NCBI GenBank assembly: GCA_023238725.1
Contig: CM041546.1
Location: forward strand, 9,597,983-9,661,982
Length of the DNA: 64,000 nucleotides
Direction of reading: 5' to 3'
Origin: Scortum barcoo
Lineage: Eukaryota; Chordata; Actinopteri; Centrarchiformes; Terapontidae
The notes under the pieces: generated by a model
The model's input: the letters and a program-made list of their open reading frames with translations, nothing else
Told to the model about the DNA's origin: nothing
The model's database searches: none
In this document: positions 23,885-37,057 of the stretch, piece by piece
How positions within the stretch are numbered: position 1 is the stretch's first letter
How the letters are laid out: each line of letters opens with the position of its first letter
Program-made: the position numbers and the translations under genes

Positions 23885-24823
23885 GTAGGGTTAAAAATAA
23901 ATCACTTTGCCATGTATATTACTGTTAATTATTATTACTTTTGTGATATATCTGCGTTCTTGTTGGCTCATAAATAAAACTAATTAGAATTGCTGCATTC
24001 AGGCTCCTGTAAGTAATAATTTAAATAAAACACATACATAGTTTCTGTAGATTGTGTAGTCTTAAGACGTTAAAGATGATGTGATTTAAAAAATGCTAAA
24101 ACACAAATCAGATTTCAGCTAGCGGTAAGGTGTCTCATGTCTTTACACGGTACATTTATATTTACGCTTTTTGTTATTAATCAGTATCTCATGTTTACTT
24201 TCATTTGGTAAATTCCAAAATTCAGTTTCAGTCAAGTTACTTATTGTTTTACGCTACTTTTTTTGTTCAGTTTTCAGAATATGGTATTGTGCTTGTGTCT
24301 GTATGAGTGTGTGATGATGATGATTATTATTATTATAGCTTGTTGATATCCTGGAATATATTACATTTATGAAAGATGATTTAAATGTTTTAAATGTAAT
24401 ATGAATAAGATATAACCGAATGCATTAAAATAACTAAACTGAGTTAAAATATGACAACTTATGTAAACTGTTAAGTTTTTTGGACCTGCTGTAGCCTGTA
24501 TATTATTACTGCTTCATCCCCTGAACTGTTATATACATTTGGGCACAGCAGTCAGAGATTAGCAGTCTTATAAAAAAATAATAGACTGCAACTTAAAGCT
24601 TTTGTATGCATGATAGCTGTCCTGTTTTCCAACTTGCATTGTTTGTTAACATGTCTTACAACAGTCCACATAAAACAACGGATTTCATTTAATCCACCCT
24701 TTTTTCCAAACCACAGTACTACGAGCGTCTGTGTACATTTTTAGCATGACTAGGACCGGTGGGAATCCATCATTTGTATATGTACAAGCCCGACTAACAT
24801 GAGCTGTATTTGTCTCTAAAAAG
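23885..24823 (+). other. Putative has1 leader intron
   Basis: AT-rich sequence between the proposed donor at 23885 and acceptor at 24823; no repeats or genes were recognised. If the leader exon is wrong this is simply upstream DNA. Confidence 0.45.
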
Positions 24824-24830
24824 AAACACA

Positions 24831-26922
24831 ATGGAGCTGAAACCTTTGTTGAAGAAGCTAGGCTCAATAATCCGCGCCATCCTCACTTTCCTCTTCGCTC
24901 TGCTGGTCCTCGGTGTGATGGTGTGGGCCTACGTTCAGGGTTTCCAGCTGGTCACCTCCGCGTATGGAATCATCTCCTTCGGCTTTTACGGACTGCTCCT
25001 CTCACTCCACGTGTTGGTCCAGAGCTTATTCGCCTTCATTGAGCACCGGCGAATGCGAGCTCGCACAGACCCCTGCACCTTTACTAAAACCATCGGCTTC
25101 ACGATATCAGCTTACCAGGAGGACCCTGTCTATCTCAGAGAGTGCCTCAACTCCATCCGGGCCCTCAACTATCCCCCTGAGCTGCTTCGCATCATCATGG
25201 TGATAGACGGGAACACAGATGATGACCGATATATGATGGACATGTTCAAAGAGTTGTTTGCTGACCAAGACCCTGCCTGCTATGTGTGGAGGAACAACTA
25301 CCATACGTGGGACCCCACCCAGGCCCAGCAGGATGTGGAAATGGCCACAGCAATGGGTCCAGGAGGGGATGCTGATCATATTATAGGAGAGGATCCACAG
25401 CGAAAAGAGGTAGAGCGCCTGATCCAGAGCCACAGGTGTGTGTGCATCATGCAGAAGTGGGGCGGCAAGCGGGAGGTGATGTACACAGCGTTTAAAGCTC
25501 TCGGGTCATCAGTCGACTATATACAGGTATTTATTTTTCCTTTAGAATTCATATCCCTAATGTATTTTTTAAAGTTCAGAAAAAGGACATGATGGTGTTA
25601 CGCATTTTTTTTTAACAAAGTGACTCTTTCTCCTTCCTCAGGTTTGTGACTCGGACACCAAGTTGGACCCTCTGGCCACTGTAGAGCTGTGCAAAGTGTT
25701 GGAGAGCAACCCCAAGTATGGCGCTGTGGGAGGAGATGTGATGATCCTCAACCTGAAAGACTCTTACATCAGCTTCATGAGCAGTCTTAGGTACTGGATG
25801 GCTTTCAACATCGAGAGGTCCTGCCAGTCCTTCTTCAATTGTGTATCCTGCATAAGTGGCCCTTTGGGTAAGAAAGACAAAAGCTTTTTTAATTTCTGTG
25901 ATGTGGGTCAACGTTATTATTTTTTCATGTCAATCAAGTCATGGCCTAAACACAATATCCTGCACCGTTGTTACTAGTTATAACTAATTTGTGCTTGTGG
26001 TTTCTTGATTTTCTCCCTGAAGGTCTTTACAGGAATGATCTCCTCCAGCAGTTTTTGGAGTCCTGGTACAATCAGAAGTTCTTGGGAACTCACTGCACAT
26101 TTGGGGATGACAGACATCTTACCAACCGAATGCTGAGCATGGGCTATGCCACAAAGTAAGAAGCTTATTAGAATCAAAAGAAGTTTATGATAAGGCTATC
26201 TTGATGATGAAGGTTTCATAAATCTTATTTTTGCTATTTTCTGTAGATACACAGCCCGCTCCAAATGCTACACAGAGACGCCTGCTCAGTTTCTGCGCTG
26301 GCTCAACCAGCAGACTCGCTGGACAAAATCTTATTTCCGCGAGTGGCTCTACAACGCAATGTGGTGGCACAAGCACCACCTCTGGATGACCTACGAGTCC
26401 ATTGTCTCAGGTATTTTCCCCTTCTTTGTCACTGCCACCATCATCCAGCTGTTTTGGACAGGCACGCTGTGGGACCTCCTCTGGATCCTCTGCTGCATCC
26501 AGCTGATCGGGCTGGTGAAAGCAGCATACGCCTGCATCCTGCGCAGAGACATGGTGATGGTGTTTATGTCCCTCTACTCAGCCCTGTACATGACTAGCCT
26601 GCTGCCCGCCAAGTACTTTGCCATTCTCACCATGACCAAAAGCAGCTGGGGGACATCAGGTAGGCGCAAGATTGTAGGGAACTACATGCCACTCCTTCCC
26701 CTGTCAGTGTGGGCTGCCATTTTATTAGGTGGGCTGGGTTACACAATCTACAAGGAGAGTCAATTGGACTGGTTAACTCCAGCCAAGATAATGGAGACTG
26801 AGTTTCTCATCTTTGGCTGTGTGGCATACACGTGTTACTGGCTGCTGATGCTGTTCCTTTACTGGGCGTGGTTCCGCAGGTTATGTAGGAAACGCTCCCA
26901 AAGTTACAAAGTGAGTGTCTAG
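24831..26922 (+). CDS. has1: Hyaluronan synthase 1
   Basis: A plasma-membrane processive glycosyltransferase joining UDP-GlcUA and UDP-GlcNAc into hyaluronan and extruding it. Coding exons: 24831-25526, 25642-25867, 26023-26155 and 26247-26922; phases agree, giving 1731 bases, 576 residues. The ATG at 24831 has a good context (ACACAATGG); the frame upstream holds no other ATG. Two N-terminal membrane segments (about 15-35 and 45-70) precede the GT2 domain: VIDGN (124-128), the DXD in VCDSDT (D235, D237), GDD (335-337) in FGDDRHLTNR, and QQTRW (373-377, the QXXRW motif). A C-terminal membrane cluster with WGTSGRR follows. It reads as HAS1 rather than HAS2 or HAS3 because of RRLC(K)R near the C-terminus, the KVSV end, the MELKPLL start and the SPACA6 neighbourhood. 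It looks intact. It is the only surviving coding copy of a local tandem duplication. Confidence 0.95.
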
Positions 26923-27795
26923 ATCTCAAGTGTCCAGTGAAGAAATAAGGAAAGGAAGATAATTTATTGCTGTTCAACCATTGACCATATTTTATTCAGT
27001 TGATTTATTTATTTTATCTCTCATTCTTCTCTCATTCTCAATATTTGTAATATACATGAGAAGGATAGGACCCATATTACCAGAGCATTTTTGCAAAATA
27101 TATAACTAAGGTAATGTATAAAGACAAATGTGACTGATTATTCGTATGGAGATGTTGTTGCACGTTTAAATGAAACTGTACTGAGGGCTTTTGACCCATA
27201 CACTCCTCAGGTCATATTATGATGGCAGAGACAGCCTTCCATCAGATATTTTCTAATGTCTAAAGATTGGAAAAGTGCTATTTAAATAACATTTTCGTCT
27301 TTAAGCGTGTGGGTAATGGATCTCGGGTTATGTGTATGTAGATTACTTTAACAAAAACTCCACTTACAGATACTTGACTATGTCAGTTAAGTGACCGTTA
27401 CTTCACCACTGTTGTTTTTATTGCACTGGATTCTGGATGGCACTTACTGTAGCGTTGCAGGCCTACTTGAAAATACAGAAAATGGCAGTTATAGTATTGC
27501 ACAGAGGAAAAAATGTATAAAGAAAAAAAAACTGTACCTCTATGAGAAAACTGGACAATGACAATGATTCTGTGGCTGAAACCTGAAACTGAAACCTAGA
27601 CTGATATTTCTTTAAACATTGTATTTTATGTATTTGATGTAGAAAATGCACTTTGTTTAATATGACACTACAGATGAAAATGGACAAAAACATGTACGTT
27701 TTTGTATAAATTTTTTATGCTTGTTATAATGGCTGGAAATTGTCTGAAAATGTGAAAAAATGTATGGTTTTGGGAACTTGTATAGAAAAAATAAA
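26923..27795 (+). other. has1 3' UTR with AATAAA signal at 27790-27795
   Basis: About 870 bases from the stop to an AATAAAG hexamer. The distal part from 27225 belongs to block B, copy 2. AT-rich, with several ATTTA motifs that might affect message stability. Confidence 0.55.
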
Positions 27796-27905
27796 GTATA
27801 TTTTTAAGATGTACAGTTGTGTTTTCACATTATCAAAATCACATAATTTACAGATAACAGAAAACTTTACTTATTAAATGACTGCTATCACAAAGAGTGA
27901 CACAT
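27225..27905 (+). repeat. Right flank block B, copy 2 (has1 3' UTR and downstream)
   Basis: Partner of 21015-21735 and the right edge of the second duplication unit. The copies are clearly alignable but more diverged than the A blocks. Confidence 0.8.
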
Positions 27906-29285
27906 AGTTATGTAATACAATATACAGCTCAGCAATTTGAAAAGGTACAGCTTCTTGCTACGCACCAGTCACAATCTTGACTGTAGGGCTTAACTTTTTT
28001 GCTCACTGGTATTATGGTGTATGTGTGTATATGTTACCCACCAAAGTAGAGGTGAGTGACCATGCAACTGCCAACTCTTCTGTCTCGCATCTGTTGATGG
28101 GCGGGTACTATTGTCAAGCTCTGCTGAATAGACAAATGTGAGCTGGAAATATACCTGGAGTCAAGGGTCAGGCCAAGTGACAAGGATCTCCCAGTATATT
28201 AAGTCACAGACTTGGGTGCAAAGTACATCCAGGCTGAGAAATCAGAACAAGAGGGGAAAAAAGTTTCAATGTCCAACTACTAGATAACTATCTCTTATTC
28301 CACAGATTAGGGTTCTGTCCATACTTGAACATAGACCTAACCCCAATTTCTATCCTCGAGATGGAAATTCGGTTGGCAACAGCAGCCATAATGTAAACAC
28401 AGACAGACATTTAAAGTGGTAAAAGTGATAGACTTTGTGCCTTTGATAGACAGAATGAGAGTGTTCCCTGTCAGAGGCTTTTAGACCTGGTTGAGGAGGC
28501 TGAGTGTGGACAAATGACACAGTTTTTCCCACAGGTTTTGGTGGTGGGATACAATCTGACATTACCTGGTTTAGTTGTGTAAACTTGGGTTTATTTGTCA
28601 CTGAATCATTGAGTCACACAGCATACTGTATATCTCAGGCCACTAGACACAAACAAACAAACAAAAAAGAAAATGCTAGTGGGGAAAAGTTGTCACGATA
28701 TTGAGTCAAAATGTAATTGCCAAACATTTATCATCTGAGATTTTCATTTGTCTTTTTTCCACTTTGTAATCTAAAGGGAAAATCTCTACTGATAAAACTG
28801 ATCTACTGATAAAACACTCTGTGATTTCTGTTTTACAGGTAGGGTGGAGCTTTTCCTTATAGCTTTTTAGAGGGCAATTAAAGTTGTGAGGGAGTGACAC
28901 CCTGTTTTGTAATACCAACAAAAGGTTGTGGAGTTGTCATTTAGTTGTTAGGAGGAGCACCAGCACTTCCACAATCCCACATAGGATGCAAAAAGATGTT
29001 CACAAAGAAGGTGTTCCTGCTTATAAAAAACCCTCAGTTGGCTCTTGACGACACTAATCACCACCCATGAACATTTTTTCAAAGGTAAAGTGAATCTCAC
29101 CTTTATGCATCTGGGTCACGGACAATGGATCCACACAGTCTGGTGTTAGGTCAGGGAAATAAGGAGTAAATAAACAAGAAGAAGAAATATACTTGAATAT
29201 GGAAAAATCCAGAAAATTACATTGTATGATTTTTAAATAATTAATTTGCACTTTATTGCATGAAATAAGTATTTGATACAACAGA
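27905..29285. other. Intergenic DNA
   Basis: No gene or clear repeat family was recognised. Confidence 0.4.
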
Positions 29286-29850
29286 ATATCAAATCGATAT
29301 TGAAATCAAATTTAATATTTGGTACAGAAACCTTTGTTTACAATTACAGAAGTCAAACGTTTCCTGTAGTTCTTGACCAGGTTTGCACACACTGCAGCAG
29401 GGATTTTGGCCCACTCCTGCATACAGATCTTCTCTAGATCTTTCAGGTTTCAGGGCTGTCGCTGGGCAACAGAGTTTTAGCTCCCTCCAAAGATTTTCTA
29501 TTAGGTTCAGGTCTGGAGACTGGCTAGGCCACTCCACCCAGGACGTTGAAATGCTTCTTACGGAGCCACTCCTTAGTTGCCCTGGCTGTGTGTTTCGGGT
29601 CATTGTCATGCTGGAAGACCCAGCCACGACCCATCTTCAATGCTCTTACTGAGGGAAGGAGGTTGTTGCCCAAAATGTCATGATACATGGCCCCATCCAT
29701 TCCTCTCCTTAATATGGTGCAGTCGTCCTGTCCCCTTTGCAGAAAAGCATCCCCAAAGCATGATGTTTCCACCCCCATGCTTCACAGTTGGGATGGTGTT
29801 CTTGGGATGGTACTCATCCTTTCTTCTTCCTCCAAACACGGCGAGTGGAG
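29286..29850 (-). mobile_element. Tc1-like transposase remnant, frameshifted and 5'-truncated
   Basis: The minus-strand frame 29778-29524 encodes FQHDNDPKHTARATKEWLRK, and the overlapping frame 29627-29289 continues with WPSQSPDLNLIENLWRELKL, so a frameshift lies between them near 29540. These are the second and third catalytic blocks of a Tc1 transposase. The C-terminal end is kept, but the DNA-binding region and first catalytic Asp are absent, so it is inactive. It differs in sequence from the Tc1-like remnants at 7.4 and 13.6 kb and belongs to another family. Confidence 0.88.
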
Positions 29851-29894
29851 TTTAATATAATATATTTATTTATTATAATTATTTAATAATAATA

Positions 29895-30090
29895 TTTAAA
29901 AATGTATTAATGTAGCACCTTTAATGCACAAAATGCAGCTCTAAGTACTTTAAAAAAAACCACAACAATGGGAATAACATGAATATAGAAATATACAAAT
30001 ATAATAAGAAGAATTTTACTAAGGTAAGTCTAGCAGGTGTGTCTTGAGATGCTTTATCCATTGTCCACTGATCTTAAAGCAGCAGTTGAT
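29895..30090 (+). repeat. Dispersed teleost repeat remnant
   Basis: TGTAGCACCTTTAATGCACA...AAATGCAGCTCTAAGTACTTT followed by a lower-complexity part and GTGTCTTGAGATG resembles the GTAGCACCTTTCATAC...AAAGTGCTTTAC repeats frequent in fish. Confidence 0.5.
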
Positions 30091-32690
30091 AAAATTAGGA
30101 GAATATTTTATAATTGTATAATCTTGCTGACTGAAAGTGCTCTTACTTTGAAAATCAGAGTGCGTGGTTCCAGATCCCTGCTCATCTCACTACAGTGTGC
30201 ACCAGATCACCTCCAAAGCACCCGCGGTGTACCTTTGTCTAAGTCTTTCTTTTTAACTCGCTTTTCTTCACTGATTTTCTTCTGTTTACTTATCTTTTGT
30301 GTCAACGCTCAACATCGTTGCTTGGTCATTCGGTTGTTGTTATCCGCCATTATGACCGCTCCATGTTAGAGCATGTGTGGTGGTGAGGAGCCTGTGCAGG
30401 AGCAGTGATTGATTGGGGTTCCTTCTTTTTTTCTCGACTTGCCAGCCCCACTGGAGGGCTAATGCTGATCTGAACACAGCCAGTGTTTCTCATTAATACA
30501 ATGCGGTGGTTCCCAGCGTCAGACGACCCAGCTGCATTCAAGTATTTACCATGTCATGACCCCTCAGAGTAACTTGTGACACTTTTGGAGAAAGTTGGGA
30601 ACGACCAAACAAAACTGCCCAGTTGTAAAAAAGGAACTCGACCAACTATAATATAACTTATGACATATCAGTGTGAATAATCTAATAAAAGCCATACATA
30701 ATGATATAACAGTAAGAAGTAGTACTTTTCTGAACTATTTTTTATATTCCTGCATTTATGTTGATCGAGAGGTTAAGAGAGGCCCTGAGAAGAGCTGTTT
30801 CTATATAGTGCAACAGATGCACGGCAAGAATATTATATCTAAAGCATCCTTCTGCTTCTTATGGTCAAAATCTTTATTCCCACATGGCTGTGCAATTACA
30901 GGGAAGGATTTTGCAACAGTAGACGTTGACTAGATGACCACAAGACCACTGATCATTTCATTATTATTACTCAGTAAAGGTGTCTGGGTTTCCTCAAGAG
31001 CAGCATTAACATTACTCATCAGATTTCACAGTGATGCCATGTGTTTGGTCTCTCATAGCAATATCTCTGCCACGGATTTTCTACCCAAGCTGTAAACCAG
31101 CCAGTGTGGCTCTCAAAGCTCTCACGTGATTTACAACAAACAATAATTTTTTGTACAGTTACAGAGCCTGAATGAGTCAGGGAAAGGGGAGAAATGGAAA
31201 GAAAAAAAAAATCTTTAGGCGCAAACCAAAAGTCTGACGAAGCCAAACATCACTTCCCCTCATGTCTGTTTTCAATTAGCTTATCCTCCTCCACCCTGTC
31301 TGGACCTCCTTCCCTGACATCAGAAAGGAGGAACAGTTTCAGCTGGCACACGTGTTGGGGTGCACGTTTGATCTGTTACAAATGGGAAGGAGAAGTATGG
31401 ACCACAGAGTGTTGTATCACCTTCAGCACCATACTCGTTTTTCTCACAATCCATCTGAGCAGCTGGCTTTGTCTGGAGGGAAGCTGTAATTTAGAGATGA
31501 TGGGGGGGACGGGGGCGACCAGAGAACTCCTCCAGAATATGGAACAAACCACCGTGGTTATGATTAAGACTTAATGCGTCATAATTAATACAAGTTCACA
31601 TGTAGAGATACATCCACATTGTCAACACTGTGGTAGATAAGAGGAAATCTGCACTGTAATGGTTATTATAGTGCGCATAAGATATCATTACGAGTAATTA
31701 CATGTTTTGCTCTACTCAACAACACAATAAAACAACATCCTACAAGTTTGTTTTCACATTTTTGTTAGTGTGGTTTGTGGTTGCCATTACTAATCCAGTA
31801 TTCCACTTTAGATTTATGGTCTACATGTTATTTTTTTCCTTTTACTTCATTCCATGTTGTAAGAAAAAAAAACAAAAGCCAATGGGCTACAGATGACAGA
31901 ACTAACCAATTTTCAGAATAAGAATGGAGAAGTTCATTAGAAAATTCAGTTATTTTTGGCACACAGTGTTTGGACAAATTAAGCTGAGGGTGTTTGCCCA
32001 GTCTGCCGAGAGGGCTTTCATGTGAGAGCCTCAGGGTCAGCTGTAGCGTGCACACTCATACTGGTGGAGCTGTCATCATTTACTGGAACTTGCGCAAAAA
32101 CACATAGTTTGAAGCTACATACCAGCGGACACCAATCAGAGCCCACAACATTTCCCAAACTTTTTTAAGTTATTGTCTGGTAAAATCAGTGACAAAAAAG
32201 TCACTTTGTTTTTGAGCTGAAACAATAGTTCCCCCTTTGGCATGTTCAAGTCTTTTGTTTACGCTTGAATGTCACGACAATGAGCATCACTTCCAAAAGT
32301 TTTGTAAAAATTGTGTCAGTGTCATTACGTATAGATGAGGGGAGAAATTATGAAACTGGTCCCTGTTGGGATGAATGGGTCATTTTAAAAATTTGTGGCT
32401 TTACTGCACTGATCATACACGATTACCCGACTCTCTGGCACTGTCTAACAATGTTATAATCTCTTATACCAGTGGGTGCAACTGTAAAAATACCTGCATG
32501 GAGGTAATTTCTGTCTTAAATAAAGCAGAGTCAGCGAAACACAACAGTGATAAAGTTGTAAAACAGATTTTCTTATGGTTAACTCCAGGGAAGGTCAACT
32601 ATGATTAATTCAGTTGACATCAGTACAATACAAAACTATTTCAAATGATGAAAAATTGAAATGAAACAAGCAAATAAGTAGGCATGAGAA
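30091..32690. other. Intergenic DNA
   Basis: No gene was recognised. The short open frames (for example 31194-31574 plus) lack domains and splice sites. Confidence 0.4.
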
Positions 32691-32860
32691 CTTTATTTGT
32701 GTAGGACATTTCATACACTGGGGCAATTCAAAGTGATTTATAGAGTAATAAAATACAGTAAAGGTAAAAGATTCGCAATTAATGAGTGTAAAAGTGCAGA
32801 CCAGAGAAGGCAAACGAGTGTAGCTCAAATCAAGTGAAATTAAAAATATAAAAACAGCAA
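32690..32860 (+). repeat. Dispersed teleost repeat remnant
   Basis: CTTTATTTGTGTAGGACATTTCATACACTGG followed by CAATTCAAAGTGATTTATAGAG matches, with decay, the TTTATTTGTATAGCACATTTCATAC...CAAAGTGCTTTACA unit common in teleosts. Confidence 0.55.
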
Positions 32861-34130
32861 ATACTTCCACTTTTAGATACACATTGCGAGTGAACCCACG
32901 TTCTTTCAAATTTTTCTTAGCCTCTGTCTTTCTGTTTGCTGCCAGATGCCAGATCTCGCCAATCTCTCCCAAAGGTAGAGATGAATCACATTGGTTGAAA
33001 AACCTAACCACCCACAGATGGATAAGAAACAAACAGTGGAAGTCTTTGTCACTCCCACATACAGTGTCCACTCATGTGCAATTAAGCATCACTCGGAAAA
33101 GACAAGGGAAAATCCGTATTTGTCAGCTGTGTTGGGATCCTGACCAGAGACAGTTAAAATGAATCGTGTTTAAAAGCTAAGCTGAAAAGATACATTTTTT
33201 ACCATTAAAAGGTAGAGTTGGCAGTCTAAAATAACACTTAGCAGTGACTTAAAAGTGGTCAGAGTCAGGGCTTGTCTAACATAATTTTAGGTCATTCCAG
33301 GTCTGTGTTGCATAATAACAAATCACTGCTTTCAAAGTCACAAGTTCAGAAAAAGGATCGCTCACTTCATGACTCTGTCAACAGTGAGATTTGCTAAGAG
33401 CCTATTTGATGTAAAAACCTTTATGCCTTTAACCTCACAGCCACTTCTTTTTGTTTCCTTTTACTTATTTAGATAGAGAGAGTGAGTTGCCCTCCAAAAG
33501 AGAAAGTGTGTAATAGACTCAGAAGCAGCATACAGTCTGGGGCCAAGAGGACTAATATGATCCAGACTATACTACGAAAATAATTCAGATACCATTTCAC
33601 ATCCCTAGAGTTTACATTTCCTGCTGTAAGGCTAGTCACAATGCATCATTCGTTGCTTTGGCAACTGGGCGACTCAGTGGAAAAAAAACAAATAATCTGC
33701 CCATTAAATGACATGTTGAGTGTTGAGTCATGTCTGACTATATTTAGATACTCTACAAGTGCTTTATAAGACTCGCAGATCCCAGTCAGTCCTCTCATTG
33801 TGTTTTCTCCACCATTAAGTAAGAGATCATTCATGGCAAAAAAACTTTTTTTTTTTTTAGACATTTTTGACAATTTAGAAGCAAACAGATTCTCACAGTG
33901 TTAAAGTGTCATGATCTTCATCTAATTTGCATTTCTAAAATAGTGTAACAGGGTTCTCATAAAATAAAATCCCCTTATTGAGTTATAGGACAAATAAAGA
34001 AGCCTAAGCAGTAAAAGTTAAAATCCAAATAAAATAGTTTTGAACGTTATGTTAAAAACACCAGTAGAAAGTGAAAGTGAATATATTTGAATGAATTCAG
34101 ATGTGCCAGGGGTGCTTTGAAGTAAAAGCT
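32861..34130. other. Intergenic DNA
   Basis: AT-rich sequence; no gene or certain repeat. Confidence 0.35.
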
Positions 34131-34545
34131 AATGTTGATGTTATAATGGTATAATGTTTAAAATGCACACCATCTTATTGTGTTAGCATATTAACATTTG
34201 CTAATTAGCGCTGGTTACAAGGTACAGCTGAGGCTGATGGGAATTTAATTTGTTTTGCAAGTCTCTAACAAATAGAAATCTTGACCTGATGATGCGGCTA
34301 GATTAAAAGCATACTGTGCATCATCTGGGAACCATAATGTATGTGGAGTTTTTATTCCAATACATTAAGTATATTTCAGAGGCTAAGTGAAAAATTGGAC
34401 CTGCTGGTGGAGATACAGGAAAAACCAGGTGATCATCAAGGTCATTAGGATTCATTGTCTGGGACTCATAAGTGTATTCACAAAATTTCACTGCACTTCA
34501 ACCAATAGCTGTTTAGATATCCTAACTTGGGCTGAAGCTGTGGAG
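34130..34545 (+). repeat. Dispersed teleost repeat
   Basis: AACATTTGCTAATTAGCGCT, GTACAGCTGAGGCTGATGGG, TTGACCTGATGATG and GATCATCAAGGTCATTAGGA, ending near CAATAGCTGTTTAGATATCC, follow in the order of a repeat that is abundant in teleost genomes. Confidence 0.65.
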
Positions 34546-36480
34546 TAAAGATATATTTATATAAATAAATAAGAAATATGAGATATTTTATTGGCATATT
34601 CCAGTATTTTTAGCCTTTGAATATTAAAATGTGACTACTTTTAGGCCAATAACCCTTAGGTTGTGGGTTGGGTGGGTGGAAACTGATTTTCTAAAATCCC
34701 CAATATGACCTTTGCTGGGAATTTTTGTTGGTGAGGGGTGATGCCCAAGAGAGCAGATTGTGCCTGATCTGCCTGGTCTGATACATCCTCCCTGTACCTG
34801 GAAGCACCAACCACAGTAACAACCTGTTGCCCTGCAGTTATCAGAGCAAAACAGGAGGTTCTTAGCAACTATGTAATCATTAATAAAGAAGTAAAACTCT
34901 TTTTAGCAGAACATTCTTCAATAACATGATTGTTTTCTGCCGTTTGTCTAATTTACTGGCTATTAAAGCGTACAAACTTTAAACATGCTGTTCTCTTCCC
35001 TCTCTGGGGACTTACTGACTGTTTACCATGTGATCTCACTCTTATGCTAAGTGAAAGTAAATTTTACTCTGTTTCCAAAGATAAGGTACCAATTGGATAA
35101 GAAGTCAATGTCAACTATATATTTGGCACAGTAGGTCAAATATATTTCTAGTCATGTAATTTAAAAGTTTAAATGAATAACAATAGATTAAGATTGTATG
35201 ACTGGTTTGTTTGACTCGTACATCTTATCTCTGCTCGGTAACTACGTGGGGATTTAATTATGGATGGGTACATATATTATACTTCATCTCAGAATAACAA
35301 ATGCCTGGTAAATGCCCACTTTCTTTCAAGCTCCAAGTTCAAGGTCAGGTAACCCTGATGGCATCAACTGGGTTAGTTTCTCAGACCCATGAATAAGTTC
35401 CCATTACGAGCATCCTGATCTTCATGTGTAAAGTTGATGATGTGCTCCATTGAACAATCAAAATATATATTCTTATAAGTCTTTCTCAGACTTCCTTTTT
35501 TTCTCAGTTAATTTTAGAGTTCATTTTTGTCTCTGTTTGCTAAATATGTCAGTCTTGAGTAAATATCAGCAGTTCATAGCAACCACACCACGTCCACACC
35601 ACGTCTGTTTTACCCCTTGGCCGTGGTAAGAATTATGTCAATTAAATAATAAAAATGGAAAATGTTGTCTTGCAGTGACTTGTGAGAGCAATATAATATT
35701 ATCATCAATTAATCTTTTTCACTTCATGGAAAGAAAATCTAATTGCAATTTAATGTTTTTATTTATTAAGTATTATTTATTTATGTAACAGTCTTTTCTT
35801 TTAATTTTTCTGTTCTCTGTTTCTGATCTTTCACTGACATTTGTCATTTCAAGGACTCCGCATTTGCGTTTGAGGGATGGTTCCATGTGTTTCAGGTGTA
35901 CTTTTGTGTGTGTGACAAGAATTGAGTAGAAGTCACACTGACCTGAAGCAGCCAGGTGTAGCCTGCCGCTCCTTTTTGGAGAGAAGCAAATCAATCACTT
36001 AAAAAAACAGTAATTATTGCTTTTCTCACTTTGTCACAAAAAAATCATCAAAGGTCTGAGGTGTATAGACCAGTGATTTCTGCTTTTTCTCCACCTTGAG
36101 AGGTTTACAGGTCATACTGGTCAGTACGAAAGGATAAGTAGCATCTGTTATGTTCAGTCATTCACCCCTGACCGAACCACGAAAAAAAAAATCAGTTTTG
36201 CAATAGAAGCACTTCCCCATGCACATATGATTCAGATTTGTTTTTTGGAGATGTGTCTTTCATTTTGACAACCAAATATTCTTGGGACCACAGCCCTGAT
36301 ATGACAAAAATAATGTGTCCAAAGATAAATAGAAAATTTAAGTTATATATATCCTCTAATAGGTCTAGGATTCCTTCTTCGTCTTATGTTTTCTAGTACG
36401 GCTGTAGCGTGCATCATATCATGGCAAAATTGTATTAATATCCTTTAATTAAGTCACAGTACACACTGAAACAGAATGTA
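34546..36480. other. Intergenic DNA
   Basis: No gene was recognised. A 70-codon minus-strand frame at 34656-34868 looks coding-like in composition but matched no family I know. Confidence 0.35.
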
Positions 36481-36830
36481 AAATGAACGATTTGTTACAT
36501 AAAAGTCCTGCATTCAAACTTTTACTTCAGTAAAACTACAGAAGTGTTATTGTGATAATGTTCATTATGGATCAAAAGTAAAACTTTTTGTCATGGCTTA
36601 ACTGCATTTTAATGCAGCATATTTTGTTGTAGCTGATTGATGTTTTCATATTTTATATGCCCATTATCTGTTTTGTATGTCAAATAAAATCGTGCAAATT
36701 AACTAGTAACTATATCTGTCAGATGAATGTAGCGGACAGTACAATATTTCCCTTTCAAATGTAGCGGACTGTGAGTAAAATGTAGTACAAAGTTAAAGTA
36801 GAGTACTTCAAAATGACTTATAGTAGACTT
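36480..36830. repeat. MITE-like dispersed repeat (hAT-type)
   Basis: AAAAGTCCTGCATTCAAACT, TTACTTCAGTAAAACTACAG, GTAGCTGATTGATG and TACAATATTTCCCTTTCAAA, with GTAGCGGACTGTGAGTAAAA, are landmarks of a very common teleost non-autonomous element. Related pieces lie at about 19155-19260 and 59878-60170. Confidence 0.6.
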
Positions 36831-36858
36831 CCATAACTGTCTAACACAAATGAGAACT

Positions 36859-37057
36859 TACACTACAGGCCAAAAGTTTGGAAGCGAGATCAAATTTGTA
36901 CAAGAAAAGATCATAGTTTCATTGGCTATACTTTGCAACAAAATAAACATGATTATTATATAAAGGGTTACTTATCAGGAGAGCATTTTTACTATAATTA
37001 TCTTCCAAATGTTTGGCCTGTATTGGCCTTGCTTCCAAACTTTTGGCCTGTAGTGTA
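36859..37057. mobile_element. 199-bp MITE with 27-bp perfect inverted ends and TA target site
   Basis: The left end, TACACTACAGGCCAAAAGTT then TGGAAGC (36859-36885), is the exact reverse complement of the right end at 37031-37057. Both ends begin at TA, the Tc1/mariner target site. The interior is AT-rich and non-coding and repeats a piece of the end (CTTCCAAATGTTTGGCCTGT). It lies about 150 bases beyond the spaca6 stop. Confidence 0.9.

Noticed and set aside
24810..24830. Upstream extension of the has1 frame by seven codons
   Set aside because: It would begin with TTG, not ATG; the ATG at 24831 has a good context and fits the HAS1 family.
29289..29778. Two overlapping minus-strand frames as separate genes
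   Set aside because: They are the two halves of one frameshifted Tc1-type transposase.
34656..34868. 70-codon minus-strand open frame with coding-like composition
   Set aside because: No family recognised, no splice partners or conserved motif; could be a relic of a mobile element but unsupported.
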